Shown in pieces: positions 7,414-15,789 of a stretch of 64,000 nucleotides of DNA. The translations under genes were made by a program, and so were the position numbers. Each line of letters begins with the position of its first letter. Position 1 is the first letter of the stretch. The notes under the pieces were generated by a model that saw only the letters and a list, made by a program, of their open reading frames with translations, was not told where the DNA came from and made no database searches. Source of the DNA: Streptomyces zhihengii (lineage in GTDB: Bacteria > Actinomycetota > Actinomycetes > Streptomycetales > Streptomycetaceae). Location: assembly GCF_016919245.1 (NCBI RefSeq), contig NZ_JAFEJA010000001.1, positions 1,178,001 to 1,242,000 of the forward strand, written 5' to 3'.

Positions 7414-8970
7414 TCAGGCCTCGGCGAGCAAGGGGTCGTAGGGGCTGGAGCGGCGGCGGGCCGACATGAAGGAGAGGAAGTCGCCCACGAACTCGGATCG
7501 GGTGCAGACCCCGTCGGTGCCGGTGGTGTCGCGGCGGAACCCGGTACGGAACAGGGCCCGGTACTCGTCGGCGTCGATGGTGCCGTTGCCGTCCTTGTCG
7601 GTGGCGTCGAACAGCACCTCGGCGACCCGGATCAGCGCGGGCCCGGCCAGCGACGGCACGGCGGCGGCGTACTCCCCGGCGCTCACCCGTCCGTCGCCGT
7701 CCGCGTCCAGCGCGCTCTGCAGTTCCCGCCACCAGTCGGCGAAGGCGGTGTAGAGACCGGTCTCCTCGGGCTCGTCCAGGTCGAGGCGGGTGGACAGTTC
7801 ACGTGCCATCGCCGCGAGGTCCGGCCAGTCCAGGTAGCCGTCGCCGGTCTGGTCCAGCACCTGGTGGAAGAACTCCTCGGCCGTGCGCCGGGCTTCGCCG
7901 CCGCCCGGGCCGTCCGCGGGGCCGTCCGCCGCCCGGTCCGCCGGGGCCAGCGGGCTCATCAGGCGCAGCAGCGCCGCGGCCCGCCGCATCCGGTCCTGGA
8001 GGGCGACGACGGTCCGCGCCCGGGGGTCGTCGCTCTCGGGCGAGAGCGAGAGGAGTTCGGCGAGCCCCTCGGCCCGCAGCAGCCCCGCGGGCAGGAAGCG
8101 CGCCAGCCCGGCGGCGACGTAGGCGCCCTGCATCAGGGTCTGGGCGCCCGGCATCTCCGGCAGTCCGGCGCGGCGCCGGTACGCCTCCGGCAGCGAGGCG
8201 ACGGTGACCGCGCCGATGACCGGGCCCGCGACGGCCCGGCCGGCCGCCCACAGCGTGGGCACGCCCTGGAGCAGCGGCGGGGCGGGCAGCCGGTCGAACA
8301 GCCGGTACAGGATGACGCGGGCCGCCTCGGTGTTCTCCAGTTCCTCGGCGACGACCCGGTCGAAGTACCGCCAGAAGCCCGGCAGGTCCCCGGGCAGATG
8401 CCCGGCGTCGCCGTCGAGGGCGGTGAGGAAGGCCCGGAACTCGGCGTACAGCCGCTCCATGGTGTCCTGGTCCATCGGCCGGCCGCTCATCCGGAACATG
8501 GTGACGGTGCTCTCGAAGAGGGTCGCCACCACCCAGGCCCGCACCCCCGGGTCCATGGCGTCGTAGGGCCGGCCGTGGGTGTCGGTGCCGTCGAGGCGGG
8601 CGTGCATCCGGTTGAGGCGGGCGGCCTCCCGGCGCCGTACCTCCTCGTCGGCGCCGAACATCCGGCGCAGGCTGGTGAGGGTGTTGCGCAGCCGGCGCCA
8701 GGGGTGGGCGACGAAGGTGGAGTTGTCCGCGAGCGCGGCGCCCACCTGGGGGTGGGCCGCCTCCAGCACGGTCGCCCGGACGACGGCCAGGGCCCACCGG
8801 GGGTCGTCGAAGAGTGCGTGGAAGCGCGAGCCGGGCCCGTACAGCGGGACGTCCCCGTCCCCGTCCCCGTCCGCGGCGGGGCCGGGGCCGGGCGGCGGGG
8901 CGGGGTCGTCACCGGGGCCGGGCGGCGGGGCGGCGGCGTCCGGGGCGGGGTCGTCGTGGCGGACCGTCAT
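7414..8970 (-). CDS. DUF2236 (MpaB-like) oxygenase fused to C-terminal EF-hands
   Basis: A 518-residue two-part protein. Residues 1-40 are a Pro/Asp-rich linker. Residues about 42-330 are a DUF2236 domain with NRMHARLDGTDTHGRPYDAM (H123, H132) and MDPGVRAWVVATLFES. Residues about 360-505 form a calmodulin-like unit: canonical EF loops at 373-384 (DQTGDGYLDWPD), 422-433 (DADGDGRVSAGE) and 458-469 (DKDGNGTIDADE), plus a degenerate fourth near 482-493. Calcium control of a putative heme oxygenase is implied but not shown. The ATG overlaps the stop of the prenyltransferase gene by one base (TGATG), so translation is coupled. No signal peptide is seen. Confidence 0.9.
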   Translation of the reverse strand: MTVRHDDPAPDAAAPPPGPGDDPAPPPGPGPAADGDGDGDVPLYGPGSRFHALFDDPRWALAVVRATVLEAAHPQVGAALADNSTFVAHPWRRLRNTLTSLRRMFGADEEVRRREAARLNRMHARLDGTDTHGRPYDAMDPGVRAWVVATLFESTVTMFRMSGRPMDQDTMERLYAEFRAFLTALDGDAGHLPGDLPGFWRYFDRVVAEELENTEAARVILYRLFDRLPAPPLLQGVPTLWAAGRAVAGPVIGAVTVASLPEAYRRRAGLPEMPGAQTLMQGAYVAAGLARFLPAGLLRAEGLAELLSLSPESDDPRARTVVALQDRMRRAAALLRLMSPLAPADRAADGPADGPGGGEARRTAEEFFHQVLDQTGDGYLDWPDLAAMARELSTRLDLDEPEETGLYTAFADWWRELQSALDADGDGRVSAGEYAAAVPSLAGPALIRVAEVLFDATDKDGNGTIDADEYRALFRTGFRRDTTGTDGVCTRSEFVGDFLSFMSARRRSSPYDPLLAEA

Positions 8971-9740
8971 CACGGTGCTCCGTTCGGCTGGGACGGCACG
9001 CCGCCGAAGCGGCGGTCGCGTCGCTGGTAGGTGTGCAGGCATTCGAGGAAGTGCGCGGCGCGGAAGTCCGGCCACAGGACCTGAGGGAAGACCCACTCGG
9101 CGTAGGCGACCTGCCAGAGCATGAAGTTGGAGATGCGCTGCTCGCCGGAGGTGCGGATCACGAGGTCCACGTCGGGGGTGTCGGGGTACGGGAGGTGGGC
9201 CGCGAAGGTCCGCTCGGTGACCTCGTCGGCGCTCGCGCCGCCGCGGATCAGCGACCGGGCGGCCTCGACGATGTCCCGGCGTCCGCCGTGGTCGAACGCG
9301 ACGGTGAGGGTCATGCCCCGGTTCGCCTCCGTGAGGGTGGTGAGGTCCCGGAAATCCTGGGCGAGTTCCTTCGGCACGCGCTCGTCCGTGACCCCGAGGA
9401 ACCGGCAGCGCACCCCGCGCGCCAGCAGCAGCGGGGCGTGCTTGCGCACGACGCCGCGGACGAGGCGCATCAGGAACTCGACCTCCGCGGGGGGCCGGTT
9501 CCAGTTCTCCGTGGAGAAGGCGTACAGGCTCAGCCAGCGGACGCCGGAGGACCGCGCCGCCTCGATGACGTCGATCACCGTGGTCTCGGCGGCCCGGTGG
9601 CCCGCGGTGCGGGGCAGCGAACGCCGGGCGGCCCAGCGTCCGTTGCCGTCCATCACACAGGCCACGTGCCGGGGCACCCCGGGCGCCGTGCCACCCCCCG
9701 GCGCCGCGCCGACGCCGGCCGTCGCACCCTCGTGCGTCAT
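8970..9740 (-). CDS. Isoprenyl (cis-prenyl) transferase, UppS family
   Basis: A 256-residue cis-prenyltransferase that condenses isopentenyl diphosphate onto an allylic primer. The catalytic Asp is in VACVMDGNGRWAARR; the SLYAFSTENWNRP segment and the C-terminal LVIRTSGEQRISNFMLWQ are the family signatures. A 25-residue Gly/Thr-rich N-terminal tail precedes the domain. The ATG at 9740 follows GAGGGTGGGGGC. The usual undecaprenyl diphosphate synthase gene sits beside recO; that context is absent here, so this is likely a paralogue. Its one-base overlap with the downstream DUF2236-EF-hand gene suggests a dedicated prenyl product. Chain length cannot be predicted reliably. Confidence 0.9.
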   Translation of the reverse strand: MTHEGATAGVGAAPGGGTAPGVPRHVACVMDGNGRWAARRSLPRTAGHRAAETTVIDVIEAARSSGVRWLSLYAFSTENWNRPPAEVEFLMRLVRGVVRKHAPLLLARGVRCRFLGVTDERVPKELAQDFRDLTTLTEANRGMTLTVAFDHGGRRDIVEAARSLIRGGASADEVTERTFAAHLPYPDTPDVDLVIRTSGEQRISNFMLWQVAYAEWVFPQVLWPDFRAAHFLECLHTYQRRDRRFGGVPSQPNGAP

Positions 9741-9912
9741 GCCCCCACCCTCGTGTCCCTCGCCCGTCGTTCCCCCGGCACCGCGCGACCGGCCCCGAGG
9801 AGGCGGCGCTCCGGCGATCACTGAGGGGAGTGTGGCAGCGGCGGACGGCACGGCACGGGGCAACAAGATCCGCTTCACCCATGGCGCATCAGTACGACCG
9901 GCCCCCGGGTGG

Positions 9913-9950
9913 TTTCACAGCAATGGTGAGACAGCAATACTGTTGGACAG
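9913..9950 (+). promoter_or_regulatory. Probable MerR-type promoter and operator
   Basis: TTTCAC (9913-9918) and TACTGT (9938-9943) are separated by 19 bases, the elongated spacing typical of MerR-activated promoters. ACAGCAAT is repeated at 9917 and 9931, and ACAG/CTGT inverted pairs overlap the -10. It lies 33-70 bp upstream of the MerR gene, suggesting self-control. Confidence 0.5.
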
Positions 9951-9982
9951 AGCGGGTGCGGTGGTTCGGGAGAGGGAGTGCC

Positions 9983-10711
9983 ATGGCGGACGTGACCGAG
10001 GAGGCGGCGTTCACCGTCGACGAGCTGGCCGCGCGTGCCGGGGTGACGGTGCGGACCGTCCGTTTCTACGGCACCCGCGGGCTGCTGCCCCCGCCGGTGA
10101 TCGGCCCGCGCAGGGTCGGCCACTACGGCCGCGACCACCTCTCCCGTCTCGCGCTGATCGAGGAGCTCCAGCACCAGGGCATGACCCTCGCCGCCATCGA
10201 GCGCTATCTGGAGCAGCTTCCCGCCGATCTGAGCGCGCAGGATCTGGCGATCCACCGGGCCCTGGTGGCGGCCTGGGCCCCCGAGTCCGCCGAGCGGGTG
10301 ACCCGGGCGGAGCTGGAGCGCCGCGCGGGGCGTCCGCTGTCGGACGAGGACGTGGAGCGGCTCGGGGCCATGGGGGTGCTGGAGGCGCGGACGGACGGCG
10401 GTTACCTGCTGGACGGGTCGCTGCTGCGGCTCGGGGCCGAGCTGCTGGACGTGCCCATCGCGCACGAGACGATCCTCGCCTCCCGCACGGTGCTGCTGGA
10501 GCACGCGCGCTCCGCGGCCCAGGAGCTGTCACGGCTGTTCCGCGACGAGGTCTGGGGGCCCTACCGGGAGCGGGACCCGGAGCATGCGACGGCGGCGATG
10601 AAGTCGCTCTCGGCCCATATGCAGCCGATCGTCGTGCAGGCCCTGGTGACGGCGTTCCAGCGGTCGCTGCGCGAGGAGCTGCGGAGCGCCCTCGGCGCCG
10701 GGGGACGGTAA
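9983..10711 (+). CDS. MerR-family transcriptional regulator
   Basis: A 242-residue regulator. The N-terminal winged helix-turn-helix is clear (FTVDELAARAGVTVRTVRFYGTRGLLPPP), followed by GHYGRDHLSRLALIEELQHQGMTLAAIERYL. The remaining ~150 residues are helical and match no ligand domain I recognise; there is no metal-binding cysteine cluster, so this is not a metal sensor of the CueR/ZntR kind. The ATG at 9983 is preceded by GGGAGAGGGAG. The gene is divergent from the prenyltransferase gene across 242 bp, so that operon is a candidate target. The DUF2087 gene follows 41 bp downstream on the same strand. Confidence 0.88.
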   Translation: MADVTEEAAFTVDELAARAGVTVRTVRFYGTRGLLPPPVIGPRRVGHYGRDHLSRLALIEELQHQGMTLAAIERYLEQLPADLSAQDLAIHRALVAAWAPESAERVTRAELERRAGRPLSDEDVERLGAMGVLEARTDGGYLLDGSLLRLGAELLDVPIAHETILASRTVLLEHARSAAQELSRLFRDEVWGPYRERDPEHATAAMKSLSAHMQPIVVQALVTAFQRSLREELRSALGAGGR

Positions 10712-10752
10712 ATGCGTTGTCCGGGCGCGACCCGATGGGTGAGGCTGCGGTC

Positions 10753-11028
10753 ATGTCCCTCCCCGCAGCCGGCACCGCGCATTCGGTGCACGCCCTCTTC
10801 TCCCAAGGCCGTCTGACGGCGATCCCGCGCAAGGCCGCCCGCCGCGAGCAGTTGCTCCGGCACCTGGCCGAGACCTTGTTCGTGCCCGGACGCGACTACA
10901 CCGAGCGCGAGGTCAACGAGGCGCTGCTGACGGTGCACGACGACTGCGCCGCGCTGCGCCGCTATCTGGTGATCGGTGGCGAGCTGGCCCGGACGAGGGA
11001 CGGCGGCAGCTACCGGCGAGCCGGGTAA
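10753..11028 (+). CDS. DUF2087 domain protein
   Basis: A 91-residue protein almost entirely made of a DUF2087 domain: FSQGRLTAIPRKAARREQLLRHLAE, then FVPGRDYTEREVNEAL, and the end LRRYLVIGGELARTRDGGSYRR. This domain often follows helix-turn-helix or ArsR-like domains and may bind nucleic acid, but its function is unproven. I chose ATG at 10753, with GGGTGAGG upstream; an ATG at 10735 is also in frame. It is 41 bp after the MerR gene and likely in the same transcript. Confidence 0.8.
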   Translation: MSLPAAGTAHSVHALFSQGRLTAIPRKAARREQLLRHLAETLFVPGRDYTEREVNEALLTVHDDCAALRRYLVIGGELARTRDGGSYRRAG

Positions 11029-11118
11029 CCGCCGCCGCCCCCTTCGGCCTCGGGCGTCGGGCGGGCCTGACGCGTCGTGCCTCAGGCGTCAGGCATCGCG
11101 CCTCAGGCCTCAGGCGTC

Positions 11119-11174
11119 GCGCGTCAGGCGTCGCGTGTCAGGCGTCGCGTGTCAGGCGTCGCGTGTCAGGCGTC
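11119..11174. repeat. 14-bp tandem repeat overlapping the fadB-like stop codon
   Basis: Four units of GCGTGTCAGGCGTC start at 11119, 11133, 11147 and 11161 (the first has one mismatch). Decayed CCTCAGGC(G/C)TC units extend back to about 11045. The TGA of the convergent FadB-like gene (11166-11168) lies inside the last unit. Confidence 0.9.
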
Positions 11175-13340
11175 GGTGAAGGTCTCGCCCCGCTCGGCCT
11201 TGGCCACCAGCAGCGCCGGCGGCTGGAACCGGTCGCCGTAGCGCTCGGCGAGCTCACGGGCGCGGGCCGTGAAGCCGGGCAGGCCGCCCTCGTAGCCGTT
11301 GATGTACTGGAGCACGCCGCCCGTCCAGGCCGGGAAGCCGATGCCCATGATGGAGCCGATGTTGGCGTCGGCGACCGTCGTCAGGACGTTCTCCTCCAGG
11401 CAGCGCACCGAGTCCAGGGCCTCGGAGAACAGCATCCGCTCCCGCATGTCCTCGAAGGGGATGTCCGTGCCCTCGCGGGTGAAGTGCTCGCGCAGTCCGG
11501 GCCAGAGCCCCGCCCGCTTGCCGTCCTCGTCGTAGTCGTAGAAGCCGGCGCCGCCGCTGCGGCCGGGCCGCCCGAACTCGTCGACCATCCGGTCGATGAC
11601 GGCGTCGGACGGATGCCCCGGCCAGGTGCCGCCGGCCTCCTCGACCGCGCGCCTGGTCTCGTTGCGGATCTTGCGCGGGAGGGTGAGGGTGAGCTCGTCC
11701 ATCAGGCTGAGCACCTTGGCCGGGTAGCCGGCCTGGGCGGCGGCCTGCTCGACGGAGACGGGATCGGCGCCCTCGCCGACCATGGCGACGCCCTCGTTGA
11801 TGAACTGCCCGATGACGCGGGAGGTGAAGAAGCCGCGGGAGTCGTTGACGACGATGGGCGTCTTGTTGATCCGCCGGACCAGGTCGAAGGCGCGGGCGAG
11901 CGCCTCGTCGCCGGTCCGTTCGCCCTTGATGATCTCCACCAGCGGCATCTTGTCGACGGGTGAGAAGAAGTGGAGGCCGATGAAGTCGGCCTGGCGCTCC
12001 ACGCCTTCGGCGAGGGTGGTGATGGGCAGGGTGGAGGTGTTGGAGCACAGCAGCGCGTCGGGCTCGACGACGTCCTGGATCTCCTGGAACACCTTGTGCT
12101 TGAGCGCGGTGTCCTCGAAGACCGCCTCGATGACGACGTCGCAGCCCGCCAGGTCGGCGGCCTCGGCGGTCGGGGTGATCCGGGCCAGCAGCGCGTCCGC
12201 CTTCTCCTGCGTGGTGCGGCCCCGCGAGACGGCCTTGGCGCACAGCTTCTCCGAGTAGCCCTTGCCCTTCCGCGCCGACTCGGCGGTGACGTCCTTCAGG
12301 ACGACCTCGATCCCGGCGCGCGCGCAGGAGTATGCGATACCCGCGCCCATCATCCCCGCACCGAGCACGGCCACCTTCCGCACCGTACGCGGCTCGATCC
12401 CCTGCGGGCGGCTGGCACCGGAGTTGACGGCCTGGAGGTCGAAGAAGAACGCCTGGATCATGTTCTTGGCGGTCTGGCCGGTGACCAGCTCGGTGAAGTA
12501 GCGGGCCTCGATGACCTGGGCGGTCTCGAAGTCGACCTGGGAGCCCTCGACGGCGGCCGCGAGGATGTTGCGCATGGCCGGGTAGGGGGCGCCGCCGGTC
12601 TGCTTCTTGAGATTGGCGGGGAACGCCGGGAGGTTGGCGGCGAACCGGGGGTTCGACGGGGTGCCGCCGGGGATCCGGTAGCCCTTGACGTCCCAGGGCT
12701 GCTGGGACTCCGGGTTGGCGTCGATGAAGGCGCGGGCCTTGTCGAGCATCTCCTCGGGAGTGGTGGCCAGTTCGTGGACGAGACCGCCCTCGACGGCGCG
12801 GCGGGGCGTGTACTGGGTGCCCTGGAGCAGCACCTTCAGCAGGGCGTCGGCGATGCCCATGAGGCGCACGGTGCGGGTGACGCCGCCGCCGGCGGGGAGC
12901 AGGCCGAGGGTGACCTCGGGCAGGCCGATCTTGGAGCCCGGGGCGTCGAGCGCGACACGGTGGTGGCAGGCGAGGGCGATCTCGTAACCGCCGCCGAGCG
13001 CGGCACCGTTGATCGCGGCGACGACGGGCTTGCCGAGGGTCTCGATCCGGCGCAGGGCGTGCTTGATGCCCATGCCGGCGTCGAAGACGTACTGGGCGTC
13101 CTCCGGGCCGGCCTTGATCATGTCCTTGAGGTCGCCGCCCGCGAAGAAGGTCTTCTTCGCGGAGGTGACGATGATGCCGCGGATGGACTCCTGCTCGGCC
13201 TCGATCCGGTCGGCGACGGCCGCGATCGACTCCTTGAACGCCTGGTTCATGGTGTTCGCGGACTGGTTGGGGTCGTCGAGGACGAGGGTGACGATGCCGG
13301 TCTCGTCCTGTTCCCAGCGGATGGTGGTGGACTCGCTCAT
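11166..13340 (-). CDS. FadB-type 3-hydroxyacyl-CoA dehydrogenase / enoyl-CoA hydratase
   Basis: A 724-residue bifunctional beta-oxidation alpha subunit. The N-terminal crotonase domain (about 1-200) has the oxyanion-hole segments FFAGGDLKDMIKAG and GGGYEIALACHHRVA. The Rossmann domain starts near residue 325 with VAVLGAGMMGAGIAY and bears IGLHFFSPVDKMPLVEII; 3-hydroxyacyl-CoA dehydrogenase C-terminal domains follow. It hydrates trans-2-enoyl-CoA and oxidises the 3-hydroxy product with NAD+. It is the last gene of a four-gene operon, 46 bp after the thiolase gene. The stop codon is embedded in a 14-bp repeat array. Length is normal for the actinobacterial type. Confidence 0.95.
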   Translation of the reverse strand: MSESTTIRWEQDETGIVTLVLDDPNQSANTMNQAFKESIAAVADRIEAEQESIRGIIVTSAKKTFFAGGDLKDMIKAGPEDAQYVFDAGMGIKHALRRIETLGKPVVAAINGAALGGGYEIALACHHRVALDAPGSKIGLPEVTLGLLPAGGGVTRTVRLMGIADALLKVLLQGTQYTPRRAVEGGLVHELATTPEEMLDKARAFIDANPESQQPWDVKGYRIPGGTPSNPRFAANLPAFPANLKKQTGGAPYPAMRNILAAAVEGSQVDFETAQVIEARYFTELVTGQTAKNMIQAFFFDLQAVNSGASRPQGIEPRTVRKVAVLGAGMMGAGIAYSCARAGIEVVLKDVTAESARKGKGYSEKLCAKAVSRGRTTQEKADALLARITPTAEAADLAGCDVVIEAVFEDTALKHKVFQEIQDVVEPDALLCSNTSTLPITTLAEGVERQADFIGLHFFSPVDKMPLVEIIKGERTGDEALARAFDLVRRINKTPIVVNDSRGFFTSRVIGQFINEGVAMVGEGADPVSVEQAAAQAGYPAKVLSLMDELTLTLPRKIRNETRRAVEEAGGTWPGHPSDAVIDRMVDEFGRPGRSGGAGFYDYDEDGKRAGLWPGLREHFTREGTDIPFEDMRERMLFSEALDSVRCLEENVLTTVADANIGSIMGIGFPAWTGGVLQYINGYEGGLPGFTARARELAERYGDRFQPPALLVAKAERGETFTDA

Positions 13341-13386
13341 GGTGGTGGCTGCTCCGTTAGGCGAAGGGGCGGAAGAGGACGGGGTC

Positions 13387-14601
13387 TCAGAGACGCTCGA
13401 CGACGGTGGCGATGCCCATGCCGCCGCCCACGCACAGGGTGGCGAGGCCGAACCGCTTGTCCTGGCGCTCCAGTTCGTCGACGAGGGTGCCGAGGATCAT
13501 CGCGCCGGTGGCGCCCAGGGGGTGGCCGAGGGCGATGGCGCCGCCGTTGACGTTGATCTTGTCCAGCGACAGGCCCATGTCCGCGGCGAAGCGGAGCACC
13601 ACGCCCGCGAACGCCTCGTTGATCTCGACGAGGTCGATGTCGTCGATGGTGAGCCCGGCGCGCTTCAGCGCCTTGCGGGTGGCCGGCGCGGGGCCGGTGA
13701 GCATGATGGTGGGCTCGGACCCGGAGACGGCGGCGGAGACGATCCGGGCGCGCGGGGTCAGGCCGTGGCGCTCGCCGACCTCCTTGTTGCCGATGGCGAC
13801 GAGGGCGGCGCCGTCGACGATGCCGGAGGAGTTGCCGGCGTGGTGGACGTGGTCGATCTTCTCGACCCAGTGGTACTTCTGGAGCGCGACGGCGTCGAAG
13901 CCGCCCAGCTCGCCGATGTCCGCGAAGGAGGGCTTCAGCTTCGCGAGGGAGTCCGCCGTGGTGCCGGGGCGCATGTGCTCGTCGTGGTCGAGGACGACCA
14001 GGCCGTTGCGGTCCCGCACGGGCACGACCGACCGCTCGAAGCGGCCGTCCTTCCAGGCGGCGGCGGCCCGTTCCTGGGAGAGCGCCGCGTACTCGTCGAC
14101 GTCCCGGCGCGACCAGCCGCCGAGCGTGGCGATCAGGTCGGCGCCGATGCCCTGCGGCACGAAGCCGGTCTCGTGGTTGGTCATCGGGTCGGCGAACCAG
14201 GCGCCGCCGTCGGAGGCCATCGGGACGCGCGACATCGACTCGACGCCGCCCGCGAGGACCAGGTCCTCCCAGCCCGAACGGACCTTCATCGCCGCCATGT
14301 TGACGGCTTCCAGACCGGAGGCGCAGAAGCGGTTCTCCTGGACGCCGGCGACGGTGTCGGGCAGCCCGGCGGCGATGGCCGCGATCCGGGCGATGTCGGA
14401 GCCCTGGTCTCCGACCGGGCCGACGACGCCGAGGACGATGTCGTCGATCGCGGCCGGGTCGAGGCCCGGGAAACGGCGCTCGATCTCGTGGATCAGCCCG
14501 ACGACGAGGTCGATGGGCTTGGTGCCGTGCAGGGCTCCGTTGGCCTTGCCGCGTCCGCGCGGGGTGCGGATCGCGTCGTACACGTACGCTTCGGTGCTCA
14601 C
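13387..14601 (-). CDS. Acetyl-CoA C-acyltransferase (thiolase)
   Basis: A 404-residue degradative thiolase. The nucleophilic Cys lies in [16 protein letters not shown] (about residue 92), the second set in EINEAFAGV and [17 protein letters not shown], and the proton-transfer Cys in [13 protein letters not shown] at the C-terminus. It cleaves 3-ketoacyl-CoA with CoA to acetyl-CoA and a shortened acyl-CoA. It sits between the acyl-CoA dehydrogenase and FadB-like genes with gaps under 50 bp, making the two act as a functional FadA-FadB pair. There is no targeting signal. Preference for straight or branched chains cannot be read from the sequence. Confidence 0.95.
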   Translation of the reverse strand: MSTEAYVYDAIRTPRGRGKANGALHGTKPIDLVVGLIHEIERRFPGLDPAAIDDIVLGVVGPVGDQGSDIARIAAIAAGLPDTVAGVQENRFCASGLEAVNMAAMKVRSGWEDLVLAGGVESMSRVPMASDGGAWFADPMTNHETGFVPQGIGADLIATLGGWSRRDVDEYAALSQERAAAAWKDGRFERSVVPVRDRNGLVVLDHDEHMRPGTTADSLAKLKPSFADIGELGGFDAVALQKYHWVEKIDHVHHAGNSSGIVDGAALVAIGNKEVGERHGLTPRARIVSAAVSGSEPTIMLTGPAPATRKALKRAGLTIDDIDLVEINEAFAGVVLRFAADMGLSLDKINVNGGAIALGHPLGATGAMILGTLVDELERQDKRFGLATLCVGGGMGIATVVERL

Positions 14602-14646
14602 CTTGTCAGCCTTTCGGGGAGGGGTTGGCCGAGTTCTCGGGGAAGG

Positions 14647-15789
14647 TCAGCCGAGCAGGGAGCGGCCGATGATCTCCTTCATGATCTCGGTCGTCCCGCC
14701 GTAGATGGTCTGGATGCGTCCGTCGGTGAAGGCCCGGGCGACGCGGTACTCGTTCATGTAGCCGTACCCGCCGTGGAGCTGGAGGCAGCGGTCGGCGGCG
14801 CGCTTCTGGAGTTCGGTGGCCCACCACTTGGCCATCGAGGCGTGCACGGCGTCGAGTTCGCCCTTGGCGTGGTCGGCGATGCAGCGGTCGAGGAAGGCCC
14901 GGGTGACGGCGCACTCGGTGGCCAGTTCGGCGATCTCGAAGCGGATGTGCTGGAGCCTGGCGAGCGGCCGGCCGAACGCCTCGCGCTCCTTCACGTACGC
15001 GGTGGTGATCTCCAGCAGGTGCTCGGCGGCGGCGATGCCGGCGACGGCGATCGCCATCCGCTCCTGCGCGAGGTTGGTCATCAGATGGATGAAGGCGCCG
15101 TCGAGCTCGCCGAGCAGGTTCTCCTTGGGGACGCGTACGTCGTTGAAGAAGAGTTCGGCGGTGTCCTGCGACTTCTGGCCGATCTTGTCGAGGTTGCGGC
15201 CGCGTTCGAAGCCCTCGGCGCCGCGTTCCACGACGAGCAGCGACAGCCCGTGGGCGCCGCCCTCGGGGGTGGTCTTCGCGACGACGACCACCAGGTCGGC
15301 GAGGATGCCGTTGGAGATGAAGGTCTTCGAGCCGTTGAGCACCCAGTGGTCGCCGCGGTCCTCGGCGGTGGTGCGGATGCCCTGGAGGTCGGAGCCGGCG
15401 CCCGGTTCGGTCATGGCGACGGCCGTGATGATCTCGCCGCTGCAGAAGCCGGGCAGCCAGCGCCGCTTCTGCTCCTCGGTGCCGAGCGAGGTGAGGTAGG
15501 GGCCGACGATGTCGTTGTGCAGCCCGACGGCGAGTCCGGGGGTGCCGGCCCGGGTGAACTCCTCGGCCAGCACGGCCGCGTAGCGGAAGTCGTCGTTGCC
15601 GCCGCCGCCGTACTCCTCGGGCACGGCGAGGCCCAGCAGGCCCTGGCGGCCGGCCGCGAGCCAGGCCTCGCGGCTGACGATGCCGTCCTTCTCCCACTGC
15701 TCGTAGTGGGGCAGCACCTCCTTGGTGAGGAAGGTGCGCACGGTCGCGCGGAACGCCTCGTGCTCGTCGGTGAAGATCTCTCGCCTCAT
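14647..15789 (-). CDS. Acyl-CoA dehydrogenase
   Basis: A 380-residue flavoprotein of the acyl-CoA dehydrogenase family, performing the first oxidation of beta-oxidation. Typical segments are [18 protein letters not shown] (FAD/substrate), SKTFISNG and [19 protein letters not shown]. Near the C-terminus the motif reads [15 protein letters not shown]: glycine stands where medium-chain enzymes have their catalytic Glu, so the base is probably on helix G as in isovaleryl/long-chain types. The start overlaps the CoA-transferase stop by four bases (ATGA), giving translational coupling. Electron-transfer flavoprotein genes are not in the window. Confidence 0.93.
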   Translation of the reverse strand: MRREIFTDEHEAFRATVRTFLTKEVLPHYEQWEKDGIVSREAWLAAGRQGLLGLAVPEEYGGGGNDDFRYAAVLAEEFTRAGTPGLAVGLHNDIVGPYLTSLGTEEQKRRWLPGFCSGEIITAVAMTEPGAGSDLQGIRTTAEDRGDHWVLNGSKTFISNGILADLVVVVAKTTPEGGAHGLSLLVVERGAEGFERGRNLDKIGQKSQDTAELFFNDVRVPKENLLGELDGAFIHLMTNLAQERMAIAVAGIAAAEHLLEITTAYVKEREAFGRPLARLQHIRFEIAELATECAVTRAFLDRCIADHAKGELDAVHASMAKWWATELQKRAADRCLQLHGGYGYMNEYRVARAFTDGRIQTIYGGTTEIMKEIIGRSLLG

